Of a stretch of DNA of 64,000 nt, positions 34,851 through 43,247 are shown piece by piece. Where the stretch lies: the NCBI RefSeq assembly GCF_030705415.1, contig NZ_JAUZED010000001.1:1-64000 (forward strand). Reading direction: 5' to 3'. Within the stretch, counting starts at the first letter, position 1, and every line of letters begins with the position of its first letter. The stretch comes from Curtobacterium sp. A7_M15 (lineage in GTDB: Bacteria; Actinomycetota; Actinomycetes; Actinomycetales; Microbacteriaceae). Under the pieces are notes generated by a model. The model saw only the letters and a list, made by a program, of their open reading frames with translations, was not told the DNA's origin and did no database searches. The position numbers and the translations under genes are program-made.

Positions 34851-35518
34851 GCTCGGTGTTCGAGGAGGCGCTCGGCGCCGACTTCCAGCGACTGCACCCG
34901 ATGATGCGCCGTCGGTTCGGTGTCGGACTCGACGCGGCGGAGGCGTGCACCGGCCGTGGGGTGATGACGTCCATCCGTCGGGGACCCTGGTGGACGGTGC
35001 CGTTCCTGCAGATCGGACGACTGCGGAACATCCTCGTGCCGGACGTCGGGACGGACGTGCCGTTCACGATCGAGAACTACCCCTACCGTGATCGGTACGG
35101 TCGCGAGACGGTGACGTTCGTCCGGACCTACACGACCGAGCCCGGGCGGACGGCGCGGTTCGACGCCACGATGGTGCTCGTCGACGGCAAGGTGCTCGAC
35201 TACCTCGGTTCGCACCAGCACCTGGCGGTGGACCTCGACCTCGCCGTCGACGACCGCGGCGGACTCGTGCTGACCTCGGACGCGCAGCGGTTCTACGAGG
35301 GCCCGATCGCGTTCCGGTTCCCGATGCTGTTCAGCGGCCGGGCGTCCCTGCGCGAGTGGTGGTCGGAGGAGGACCAGGCGTTCCACGTCGACCTCGAGGT
35401 GCACAATCGGGTCTTCGGGTTCCTGTTCGGCTACCGCGGGACGTTCACGTGCGAGTGGACGCCGGCGACCGACGCACCCGAGCGACTCAAACCGCGGCGG
35501 ACCGAACTGCGGACCTGA
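34847..35518 (+). CDS. DUF4166-family protein
   Basis: The protein is 223 aa. It begins with VFEEALGADFQRLHPMMRRRFG, the typical DUF4166 start, and contains YPYRDRYGRETVTFVRTY and a conserved RREWW-like ALREWWS segment. The family is often fused or adjacent to saccharopine-dehydrogenase-like or SRPBCC proteins. Coupled translation with the SRPBCC gene supports a joint role, perhaps with a lipid or pigment ligand. No reaction is established. Confidence 0.82.
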   Translation: MSSVFEEALGADFQRLHPMMRRRFGVGLDAAEACTGRGVMTSIRRGPWWTVPFLQIGRLRNILVPDVGTDVPFTIENYPYRDRYGRETVTFVRTYTTEPGRTARFDATMVLVDGKVLDYLGSHQHLAVDLDLAVDDRGGLVLTSDAQRFYEGPIAFRFPMLFSGRASLREWWSEEDQAFHVDLEVHNRVFGFLFGYRGTFTCEWTPATDAPERLKPRRTELRT

Positions 35519-35539
35519 CCCGCCACGACTGGAGGAACC

Positions 35540-36211
35540 TTGACGGACACGCCCTTCCGGCCAGCGCTGGCGACCTTCTTCCGGGGCCTCGCTGCGCACA
35601 ACGACCCGACGTGGTTCGAGGACCACCGAGACGACTGGCTGCGCTACGCGCAGGAGCCGATGGAGGCGCTGCTCGCCGAGGCCGAGCGACGGTACGGACC
35701 CGGCCGGATCCTCCGCCAGCACCGTGACCTGCGCTTCACGCCCGACAAGCGGCCGTACCGCGAGGACACCGGACTCACCGCGGGTGGCGTGTACCTGAGC
35801 GCCGGAGTCGACGGGATCCAAGCCGGCGGCGGGCTCTACACGCCGTCTCGCGCACAGTTGACCGCGGCTCGCACCGCGATCGACGAACATCCGCAGGCGG
35901 CCGCGGCACTGCAGCGGGAACTCGACGAACTCACCGGTGCCGGGTTCGAGCTCGCCGGCCCGCCCCTGAAGACCGCTCCGCGCGGGTTCCCGGCGGACCA
36001 CCCGCGGATCGGGCTCCTGCGCATGCAGCACTACGCCGCGCTGGTGCACCTGCCGCTCACGAGCCCGCTGTCCGATGTCGTCGATGCGTGGGAGCGTGTG
36101 CAGCCCCTCGTGCGGTGGACCGTGAAGTGGGCCCGCGCGGACGACCCGGAGGCATCGGACGACCCGGCGCCGCCCGTGCCGGGCGCGCGGTCGATCGACG
36201 AGCGCGCCTGA
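35540..36211 (+). CDS. DUF2461-family protein
   Basis: The protein is 223 aa from a TTG start 4 nt after GGAGG, which decides the start. Typical family stretches are FFRGLAAHNDPTWFEDHRDDW, DKRPYREDTG and KTAPRGFPADHPRIGLLRMQHY. The family has conserved Lys/Arg/Tyr residues but no proven activity. It follows the DUF4166 gene by 21 bp. Its 3' end faces the acetyltransferase gene. Confidence 0.87.
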   Translation: MTDTPFRPALATFFRGLAAHNDPTWFEDHRDDWLRYAQEPMEALLAEAERRYGPGRILRQHRDLRFTPDKRPYREDTGLTAGGVYLSAGVDGIQAGGGLYTPSRAQLTAARTAIDEHPQAAAALQRELDELTGAGFELAGPPLKTAPRGFPADHPRIGLLRMQHYAALVHLPLTSPLSDVVDAWERVQPLVRWTVKWARADDPEASDDPAPPVPGARSIDERA

Positions 36212-36218
36212 TCCGAGG

Positions 36219-36234
36219 GCGCCGGACCCGGCGC
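36219..36234. terminator. Short hairpin between convergent genes
   Basis: GCGCCG (36219-36224) pairs with CGGCGC (36229-36234) over a 4-nt loop. It lies in the 41-bp gap between convergent genes, so a two-way terminator is plausible. Confidence 0.45.
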
Positions 36235-36252
36235 GCGGGCCGGAGCCGTCGG

Positions 36253-36909
36253 TCAGCGGCGGAGCCAGCCGGCCTCGGCGAACACCGTCTGCAGCTCGGT
36301 CACGAACCGCGACCCGTGGAACCCGTCCGTGACCGCGTGGTTCACCTGCATCGCGAGCGGCATCAGCGTGCGCCCCTCGACGAACCGGTACCGGCCGATG
36401 GTGAAGATCGGCAGCAGGTGGTCCCAGCCGTCCCGCACGTGCAGGGCGAACCCGGTGAAGGACGCCCCGGGCAGGGTCGAGATGTCGAACACGTTCTGCG
36501 GGCGGTCCGCCTGCGGGAACATGCGGTGGTCGTCCCGGTAGCGCTCCATCGTCGCGACCGCGGCCTCGTGGAAGCGCGCCGGATCGTCGTCGTACGGCAC
36601 GGTCAGCACGGAGAACGTCTCGGTGTCGGGGTGGAACACGGTGAACATCGGGTGCACGACGTCCCAGACCGCCGGCGAGCCGTCGTCGAGCAGCTGCATC
36701 CGGAACTCGTCGTGCCGGTTCACCACCGAGGCGATCGCCCAGATCTGCGACGCGTAGGCGCGGCGATCGGTGGCCCGCACGGTCTCGGCGAAGTCCGTGA
36801 CGTCGAGTTCGACGGTCATCTCCCACGTGCACGGCACGCGGTCGCGGTAGTGCTCGAAGTGTTCGCGTCGGGGCCATCGGTCGAGGTCGACGGGGCGGAG
36901 CTCGGTCAT
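36253..36909 (-). CDS. Chloramphenicol-acetyltransferase homologue (CatA type)
   Basis: The protein is 218 aa, the usual CAT length. The catalytic motif is HAVTDGFH (His191, Asp195), as in HHAVCDGFH of classical CATs, and WPRREHFEHYRDRVPCTWEMTVELDVT matches the family start. Family enzymes acetylate chloramphenicol or related hydroxyls with acetyl-CoA and act as trimers. It overlaps the HAD-fusion gene by four bases. As a chromosomal relative it may not confer resistance. Confidence 0.87.
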   Translation of the reverse strand: MTELRPVDLDRWPRREHFEHYRDRVPCTWEMTVELDVTDFAETVRATDRRAYASQIWAIASVVNRHDEFRMQLLDDGSPAVWDVVHPMFTVFHPDTETFSVLTVPYDDDPARFHEAAVATMERYRDDHRMFPQADRPQNVFDISTLPGASFTGFALHVRDGWDHLLPIFTIGRYRFVEGRTLMPLAMQVNHAVTDGFHGSRFVTELQTVFAEAGWLRR

Positions 36910-38210
36910 GGGACCAGCTTGGTCGCGAGTGCCTGGTCGAGCGCCGAACGGTCCCCGTCGATCGTGACGCTCACGGCGTCCAGCGGGCGACGCCCCCAGA
37001 GGACGAGCAGCAGGTCCTCCGCCCGACCCGTCACCCGGACCGCAGGTCCGGCCGCGGCGGTACCGACGAGCTCCGCCTCGCCGTCGGTGTCCGAGAACGC
37101 GAACACGACACCGTCCGACAACGGCTCGACCCGGCCGAGCCGCACCTGGCGGGGGTACAGGTCGCCGACCACCTCACGCACGCCGTCGGACGCCGTGTCT
37201 GCCTGGAGGCGCGGCTCGCCCCCGACGGCCTGCCGTGCGTCCCACAGGTGCATCGTCGTCTCGTGCAGCTGTCGTCGTGCCCACGTGCCGGCCGTGTCGG
37301 GTGGGTAGATCGCGGTGCATGGAGCGTCCGCCGGACGCGCGCGGAGCGCTGCGACGAGGCGGTCCGCTCCGGCGCGGAACCGGTCGGCGAGGTCGGCGTG
37401 CTCCTGCTCGTCCTGCGCGTCCTGCTCGTCCGGCTCGGGGCCGGTGAGCTGGCCGAGTGCCCAGCGGTGGATGTCCGTCAGGTGCCCGGCGAGGTCTGCC
37501 AGCGTCCACCCCGGGCAGGATGGCACCACAGCGTCGTGGTCGCCCGAGCGGAGCACCGCCTCGAACCCGTCGACCGCTTCCTCGAGCAGGTCGATGCGGG
37601 CCCCGTGCACGGACCCGTCGCTGACGCCGCTCGAACGCAGGGCGGCCCGGAGCCCGTCGATCCCGGTGAAGTGGTGCACTCGCATGCCGAGCTCGACGGC
37701 CCCGGCGAGCTTCGGCTCCGAGTCGTCGGTGAAGAACACCTCGGGTCCCGTGAGGCCGAGTGCGTCCAGTACGTGCCGGAACGCCCGGACGTCGGGCTTC
37801 GTGAACCCGATCTCGTGCGAGCTGAACACGGCGTCGACCCGGTCGTGCAGCCCGAACGAGGCGACCTCGGCGGGGATGCCGTCCGTGCCGTTCGTCAGCA
37901 CCGCGGTCGTGTGCCCGGCGGCGCGGAGCTCGTCCACGAGCGCCAGCACGTCGGCGTCCGGCGTGGACGGCTGGCAGCCCCAGGCCTCGGCTGCGGCCGG
38001 GTCACCGATGCGCTCGCCGATGGTCCGGATCCAGGCGTCCCGGGTGACCCGGCCCGTCGTCACGTCGTCGATCAGGGGTGCAGCGAACGCCACCGCCTCG
38101 ATCGTCCCCGGGACGAGGCCGTGTTCGCGCTCGATGGCCTCGACGTGCTCGGGGTGGAAGCGCCGGATGACGCCGTCCAGGTCGAAGAGGACCGCTCGGA
38201 TGCTCGGCAC
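36906..38210 (-). CDS. Fusion of HAD hydrolase and MDMPI-type domain
   Basis: The protein is 434 aa from a GTG start. Residues 1-195 are a HAD-IA phosphatase: nucleophile DLDG (10-13), VLTNGT (motif II), GFTKPD (motif III Lys) and FFTDDSEPKLAGA (motif IV). Residues 205-434 are a maleylpyruvate isomerase/DinB-like domain (PGWTLADLAGHLTDIHRWA, HETTMHLWDARQAVGG), typical of mycothiol-dependent enzymes, where three His bind a metal. The two parts usually occur as separate proteins. A palindromic repeat encodes residues around GGEPRLQAD. Confidence 0.85.
   Translation of the reverse strand: MPSIRAVLFDLDGVIRRFHPEHVEAIEREHGLVPGTIEAVAFAAPLIDDVTTGRVTRDAWIRTIGERIGDPAAAEAWGCQPSTPDADVLALVDELRAAGHTTAVLTNGTDGIPAEVASFGLHDRVDAVFSSHEIGFTKPDVRAFRHVLDALGLTGPEVFFTDDSEPKLAGAVELGMRVHHFTGIDGLRAALRSSGVSDGSVHGARIDLLEEAVDGFEAVLRSGDHDAVVPSCPGWTLADLAGHLTDIHRWALGQLTGPEPDEQDAQDEQEHADLADRFRAGADRLVAALRARPADAPCTAIYPPDTAGTWARRQLHETTMHLWDARQAVGGEPRLQADTASDGVREVVGDLYPRQVRLGRVEPLSDGVVFAFSDTDGEAELVGTAAAGPAVRVTGRAEDLLLVLWGRRPLDAVSVTIDGDRSALDQALATKLVP
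37201..37230. repeat. Palindromic repeat copy inside the HAD-MDMPI gene
   Basis: The 20-bp left half is identical to that at 23048-23067 (GGAGGCGCGG at 37205-37214). It is translated in frame in the MDMPI-type domain. Confidence 0.6.
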
Positions 38211-38216
38211 CGGACG

Positions 38217-38585
38217 TCAGTCGTTCGGACGGATGAGGCAGAACGGGTGCCCGGCGGGGTCCAGGTACACGCGGAACGTGTCCGTCCCGGAGCCCGTCGC
38301 CGTCGCGCCGATGGCCAGGACCGCGGTCTCGCCGGCGTCGAGGTCGTCGACCTTGACGTCGAGGTGGCTCTGCTGCGGCACGTCCTGCCCGGGCCACTCG
38401 GGTGCGCGGTACTCCGCCACCCGCTGGAACGCGAGGATCGGCCGGTGGTCCGTGAACGGCAGCGCGACCTCGGCCCAGTCCTCGTCGAAGCCGACGATCT
38501 CGCCGCCGAGGAGCTCGGCGTAGAAGCGTGCGAGTGCCCGGGTGTCCGCGCAGTCGAGGACGATGACGTCGAGTGTGCCGATCAC
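38217..38585 (-). CDS. VOC-family (glyoxalase-like) protein
   Basis: The protein is 122 aa from a GTG start that overlaps the upstream CPBP-gene stop (GTGA). It has LDVIVLDCADTRALARFYAELLGG and ends YLDPAGHPFCLI, the same closing motif as the VOC protein at 25841, so the two are probably paralogues. A metal-dependent small-molecule enzyme is likely, but the reaction is not assigned. Confidence 0.85.
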   Translation of the reverse strand: MIGTLDVIVLDCADTRALARFYAELLGGEIVGFDEDWAEVALPFTDHRPILAFQRVAEYRAPEWPGQDVPQQSHLDVKVDDLDAGETAVLAIGATATGSGTDTFRVYLDPAGHPFCLIRPND

Positions 38586-39355
38586 AGGAGTGCTCCCGTC
38601 GTGACGATGGTGAAGGTGAAGAGCGCCCAGTCGTTGATGATGTGCGCGCCGGTGCTGACGGCGATGTTCTTGGTGCGGATGTACGCCAACGTCAGCACGA
38701 GTCGTGCGACCCCGATGACCAGGAACGCCTGGGCGACGTTCCAGCCGTACGTGGGCAGGTGCGCGGCACCGAACCAGACCGCCGTCACGAGCCACGCCAC
38801 CAGGATCGCCCGCTTCCGGGGCATCCCACCGCGCGAGCAGAACGACAGCACGGCGAGGAACGGCAGGATCGAGAAGAGCTCCTCGCCGAACAGCTGGATC
38901 GCGGTGCCGAGGTAGAACGTCGTGACCTCCGCCGCGCCGTGGACGCCGTCCGTCGCGGTGTTCGCGTTCGCGCCGAACACGATGCTCACCAGGATGCCCA
39001 TCACGGACGACACGATCAGGTTGGCGATCCCGAACGCGACCATGTCCAGGACGTCCCGGCCCGTGGTCCGCTGGAAGATCCGCGACCAGTGCCGCCGGGT
39101 GAACACGATGAACACGGTGAGGGGGATGGCCGCGAAGAGGAACCGGGGGACCAGCGACTGCACGTTGTCCGCCGCCGGGTAGAAGCTCAGGACGAGGAAC
39201 CCGACGGCGCACGCGACGATCACCGTCACCCACTGCACGACGGACAACGGCAGTGGATCCCCGTCGTAGTAGGGGAAGTCCCGACCGTCCCCTCGCTCGA
39301 TCGCCCTGCCGTACCGCACCGGTACGCGCTCCGGCTCTGCTGCCGTCCCCACCAT
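38582..39355 (-). CDS. CPBP-family intramembrane protease (CAAX-like)
   Basis: The protein is 257 aa with about 7-8 helices. Motif 1 is FGEELFSI with the catalytic Glu pair but without the usual Arg three residues later, motif 2 is FGAAHLPTY, and motif 3 is GAHIINDW. This is the CPBP (Rce1-type) pattern. The family includes membrane proteases and bacteriocin-immunity proteins. TAGCCT lies 6 nt before the ATG. It is coupled to the VOC gene. The substrate is unknown. Confidence 0.82.
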   Translation of the reverse strand: MVGTAAEPERVPVRYGRAIERGDGRDFPYYDGDPLPLSVVQWVTVIVACAVGFLVLSFYPAADNVQSLVPRFLFAAIPLTVFIVFTRRHWSRIFQRTTGRDVLDMVAFGIANLIVSSVMGILVSIVFGANANTATDGVHGAAEVTTFYLGTAIQLFGEELFSILPFLAVLSFCSRGGMPRKRAILVAWLVTAVWFGAAHLPTYGWNVAQAFLVIGVARLVLTLAYIRTKNIAVSTGAHIINDWALFTFTIVTTGALL

Positions 39356-39373
39356 GCCCCGAGGCTAGCGGGA

Positions 39374-42300
39374 TCAGCGGGCGGCGGCCAGGGCCTTCGT
39401 GATGCGCTGCAGCGAGACCGTCTCGGCCGTGCCGAGCTCCTGGGCGAAGAGGCTGAGCCGGAACTCCTCGAGCATCCAACGGGCGTGCACGAGCTCCGGG
39501 TGTGCCCCGACGGCCGGGGGGAACGTCCCGCCCGCGTCGACGTAGCGGTCGGTCGCCACCGTGACCTCGCGCATCCAGGTCGCGTCGCGGCCCGGGTTCT
39601 GCAGGAGCTTCTGCACGCGGGCGTCCACGCCCTGCAGGTACACCCGGATGCGTCGGAGTCGATCGAGCCCGGCGACCGAGACGAACCCCGGGAACACGAG
39701 CCGCTCCATCTGCTGCCGCATGTCCGTGAGCGCCGGCAGGAGCGACATCGAGTTCGCCTGCTTGAGCGAGCGTTCGGCAGCGCGGTGTGCGGCGAGGACC
39801 GCAGCGACCTCGGATACGGCGGTGAACATCGTGTCGACGACGGTTCGTGACACGGTGTCGCGCACGGCCTCGAAGTCGGCCTTCGTGAACACCAGCCCGT
39901 CCGGGTGCGCTCGGCGGATCCCGGCGTCGACGACCGCAGCGAGCACGTCGTCGAAGAGCGCCGCGGTGGACGGGTACGGGCTGGCGGCGAGCGCGAGCTT
40001 CTCCTGGGCGGTGAGGTGCGACTGGATGTACGACACCGGCGACGGCACGGCGTGCATGACCAGCCGTCGGACTCCTGCGGGCATCCGGACGGCCCGGTCG
40101 GACGGGGTCGCGAGCAGCTGGACGCCGACCGTCGCCTTCGGGCCCTCGCCCTCCTCGACGAGGGACGGGTACGCGCGGATCACGCCGCCCGCCTGCTTCG
40201 TGTCGAGCACCTGCGGCAGATCGTCGGACGGCCAGGCGGTGAGCCCTGAACGTTCCACGGCACCACCGGAGGCGGCCGACGCGACGCGAGCCGCGCCTCC
40301 TGGACGCCCTGCGGCGCCCAACGTCGCGGAGGCGACGCTCTGCTGCGTCCGGTCCTTGAGCTTCGTCTGCAGTGCCGACAGGTCCTTGCCGGCCTCGACC
40401 CGGCGGCCGCGTTCGTCGACGACCGCCCACGTCGGCAGGAGGTGGGCCGGGACCCGCGAGAGATCGAAGTCCGACTCCGACACGGGCACGTACGTCATGC
40501 GCTGGATCGCCTTGGCGAGGGTGGCCCGGAACGACTCGGTCGGCTCGGTCGGGGCGTCGTCGGGAAGCTCGGCGACGATCTTCTCGGCCCAGTCGGCAGC
40601 GGGCACGACGTTCTTGCGGATCTGCTTCGGCAGCGACTTGATGAGCGCGGTGACGAGTTCCTTGCGGAGGCCGCGCACCTGCCAGTCGAAGCCCTCTTCG
40701 CGCATGCGGGGGAGCAGGGCGAGCGGCACCTGCACGCTCACGCCGTCGTCCTGGGCGCCGGGCTCGAACCGGTACTTGATCGCGAGGCGCTGGTCGCCCG
40801 ACCGCCACTGGGTCGGGTACTCATGCTGGTCCTGTGCGGCCTCGGCCGCGTCCTCGTCCAGCAGGTCCGACCGGCGCATCGTGAGCAGGTCCGGCTGCTC
40901 ACGCCTCGTCTGGCGCCACCACCCCTCGAAGTCGCGCGTGGTCGCGATGTCCGCCGGGACGCGGGCGTCGTAGAACTCGAAGACCCGCTCGTCGTCGAAG
41001 AGGATGTCGCGTCGACGCGTGCGCTCCTCGAGCTGCTCGAGCTCGCGCCGGAGCCTGCGGTTGTCGCGGTCGAACGCCTGCTGCCCGTCCCACTCGCCCT
41101 CGACGAGTGCGTGCCGGATGAAGAGCTCGCGCGAGTGCTCGGGGTCGACGCGCTTGTACTGCACTCGGCGGCGCTGCACGATCGGGACGCCGAACAGGGT
41201 GACCCGCTCGTAGGCGACGGCCGCGCCCTGCTTCTTCTCCCAGTGGGGCTCGCCGTACGTCCGCTTGAGGAGGTCCCCGGCGAGCGGCTCGACCCAGGCG
41301 GGGTCGATCCGACCCACCGTCCGGGCGAAGAGCCGACTGGTCTCGACGAGCTCGGCGGCCATCACGGCGTCGGGCTGTTTCTTGGCAAGCACACTGCCCG
41401 GGAATAGGACGAACCGGGTGTTCCGCGACCCGAGGTAGTCGCGCTTCTCGCGGTCGCGCAGGCCGATCTGGCTGAGGAGCCCGGCCAGCAACGACCGGTG
41501 CACCGCGTCGCCGTCGTCGGAGCGCGCCTGCCCGATGCGGACGTCGACCTGCTTCGCCGCCCGCGAGAGCTGCCGGTAGAGGTCCTGCCACTCACGGATG
41601 CGCAGGTAGTTCAGGAACTCGGCCTTGCACAGCCGGCGGAACGCACTGGAGGAGAGCTCCTCCTGCTTGTCCTCGATGTGGTTCCAGAGGTTGAGCAGGG
41701 TGAGGAAGTCGCTCGTCGGATCGGCGAACCGTGCGTGGAGCTGATCGGCGTGCGCGCGCTTCTCGAGGGGGCGCTCGCGCGGGTCCTGGATGCTCAGGGC
41801 GCTGACGACGGCGATGACCTCGCGCCCGACGCCCTGCCGACCGGCTTCGAGCACCATGCGGCCCAGCCGGGGATCGATGGGCAACCGGGTGAGTTGCCTG
41901 CCGGTCTTCGTGATCGTGCCCGCGGCGTCGACGGCTCGGAGCTCGCGGAGCAGGTCGAGGCCGTCCTTCACACCCCGGGAGTCCGGCGGCTGCAGGAACG
42001 GGAACGCCTCGATGTCGCCGAACCCGAGCGAGATCATCTGCAGGATGACCGCCGCGAGGTTCGTCCGCAGGATCTCGGGGTCGGTGAACTCCGGACGGCG
42101 TTCGAAGTCGTCCTCGGAGTAGAGCCGGATGGCGATGCCGGCGCTCGTGCGACCCGCGCGACCGGACCGTTGGTTCGCGCTCGCCTGCGAGATCGCCTCG
42201 ATCGGCAGCCGCTGCACCTTGGCCCGCGGCGAGTACCGCGAGATGCGGGCGGTCCCGACGTCGATCACGTACTTGATCCCGGGGACCGTCAGACTCGTCT

Positions 42301-43228
42301 CCGCGACGTTGGTCGCGAGGACGACCCGACGTCGGACTCCCGGCGTACTGCGACGCTCGAACACCCGGTGCTGGTCGGCCGCGGACAGGCGGCCGTAGAG
42401 CGGGAGGACCTCGGTGCCGACGTAGCGCTTGCCCTCGATGGCGTCCTGGGCGTCGCGGATCTCGTTCTCGCCCGAGAGGAACACGAGGACGTCGCCCGGG
42501 TCCTCTCGCGCGAGCTCGTCGAGCGCGTCGGTGATGCCCTGCATGACGTCGCGGTCGTCCGGGGTGCCGCCGTGGTCGTCCGTCCGCGGGTCGTCCTCGT
42601 CGCCGTCGTCGTCGCGGTCGTCGGCGTCCTCGGCGACCAGCGGGCGGTAGCGCACCTCGACCGGGTACGTGCGGCCCGAGACCTCGATGATCGGCGCGTC
42701 GCCGAAGTGCTGCGAGAACGACTCGGGGTCGATCGTCGCGCTCGTGATGATGACCTTGAGGTCGGGCCGGCGGGGGAGCAGCCGCTTGAGGTAGCCCAGC
42801 AGGAAGTCGATGGTGAGGGATCGCTCGTGCGCCTCGTCGATGATGATCGTGTCGTACCGCTTCAGGTCGCGGTCGAAGTGGATCTCGTTGAGCAGGATCC
42901 CGTCCGTCATCAGCTTCACCCGGGTGTCGGAGGACACCTTGTCGGTGAAGCGGACCTGGTACCCGACCAGTCCGCCGAGCTCGCCCCCGAGCTCCTCGGA
43001 CACGCGCTCGGCGATGGTCCGGGCCGCGATCCGCCGGGGCTGGGTGTGCCCGATGTGCTCACGGCCGAGCTCGAGGCAGATCTTCGGCAGTTGGGTGGTC
43101 TTGCCCGACCCCGTGGCCCCGGCGACGATCACGACCTGGTTGTCGCGGATGGCGGCAGCGATGTCGTCCCGCCGCTGCGACACCGGCAGTTCGGGCGGGT
43201 ACGTGATGACGGGCAGCGTGGTCGACAT
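39374..43228 (-). CDS. hrpA: ATP-dependent RNA helicase HrpA
   Basis: The protein is about 1284 aa, the full HrpA length. Walker A GATGSGKTT is near residue 38, DEAH near 132, and SAT near 164. The helicase C domain contains QRSGRAGRT, followed by winged-helix, ratchet and OB-fold parts and the long HrpA-specific C-terminal domain. It is a DEAH-box 3'-5' RNA helicase that rescues stalled ribosomes or remodels RNA. An acidic Asp-rich insert sits near 200-222. A palindromic repeat encodes an Ala/Gly-rich linker near residues 970-990. An ATG two codons upstream (43234) is an alternative start. Confidence 0.95.
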   Translation of the reverse strand: MSTTLPVITYPPELPVSQRRDDIAAAIRDNQVVIVAGATGSGKTTQLPKICLELGREHIGHTQPRRIAARTIAERVSEELGGELGGLVGYQVRFTDKVSSDTRVKLMTDGILLNEIHFDRDLKRYDTIIIDEAHERSLTIDFLLGYLKRLLPRRPDLKVIITSATIDPESFSQHFGDAPIIEVSGRTYPVEVRYRPLVAEDADDRDDDGDEDDPRTDDHGGTPDDRDVMQGITDALDELAREDPGDVLVFLSGENEIRDAQDAIEGKRYVGTEVLPLYGRLSAADQHRVFERRSTPGVRRRVVLATNVAETSLTVPGIKYVIDVGTARISRYSPRAKVQRLPIEAISQASANQRSGRAGRTSAGIAIRLYSEDDFERRPEFTDPEILRTNLAAVILQMISLGFGDIEAFPFLQPPDSRGVKDGLDLLRELRAVDAAGTITKTGRQLTRLPIDPRLGRMVLEAGRQGVGREVIAVVSALSIQDPRERPLEKRAHADQLHARFADPTSDFLTLLNLWNHIEDKQEELSSSAFRRLCKAEFLNYLRIREWQDLYRQLSRAAKQVDVRIGQARSDDGDAVHRSLLAGLLSQIGLRDREKRDYLGSRNTRFVLFPGSVLAKKQPDAVMAAELVETSRLFARTVGRIDPAWVEPLAGDLLKRTYGEPHWEKKQGAAVAYERVTLFGVPIVQRRRVQYKRVDPEHSRELFIRHALVEGEWDGQQAFDRDNRRLRRELEQLEERTRRRDILFDDERVFEFYDARVPADIATTRDFEGWWRQTRREQPDLLTMRRSDLLDEDAAEAAQDQHEYPTQWRSGDQRLAIKYRFEPGAQDDGVSVQVPLALLPRMREEGFDWQVRGLRKELVTALIKSLPKQIRKNVVPAADWAEKIVAELPDDAPTEPTESFRATLAKAIQRMTYVPVSESDFDLSRVPAHLLPTWAVVDERGRRVEAGKDLSALQTKLKDRTQQSVASATLGAAGRPGGAARVASAASGGAVERSGLTAWPSDDLPQVLDTKQAGGVIRAYPSLVEEGEGPKATVGVQLLATPSDRAVRMPAGVRRLVMHAVPSPVSYIQSHLTAQEKLALAASPYPSTAALFDDVLAAVVDAGIRRAHPDGLVFTKADFEAVRDTVSRTVVDTMFTAVSEVAAVLAAHRAAERSLKQANSMSLLPALTDMRQQMERLVFPGFVSVAGLDRLRRIRVYLQGVDARVQKLLQNPGRDATWMREVTVATDRYVDAGGTFPPAVGAHPELVHARWMLEEFRLSLFAQELGTAETVSLQRITKALAAAR
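40268..40300. repeat. Palindromic repeat copy inside hrpA
   Basis: GGAGGC and GCCTCC arms flank the core GCGAGCCGCGCCTCC, the reverse complement of the 23041 copy. It encodes a flexible Ala/Gly/Ser-rich linker in HrpA. Confidence 0.55.
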
Positions 43229-43247
43229 GAGCATTCCAGGATACCCG

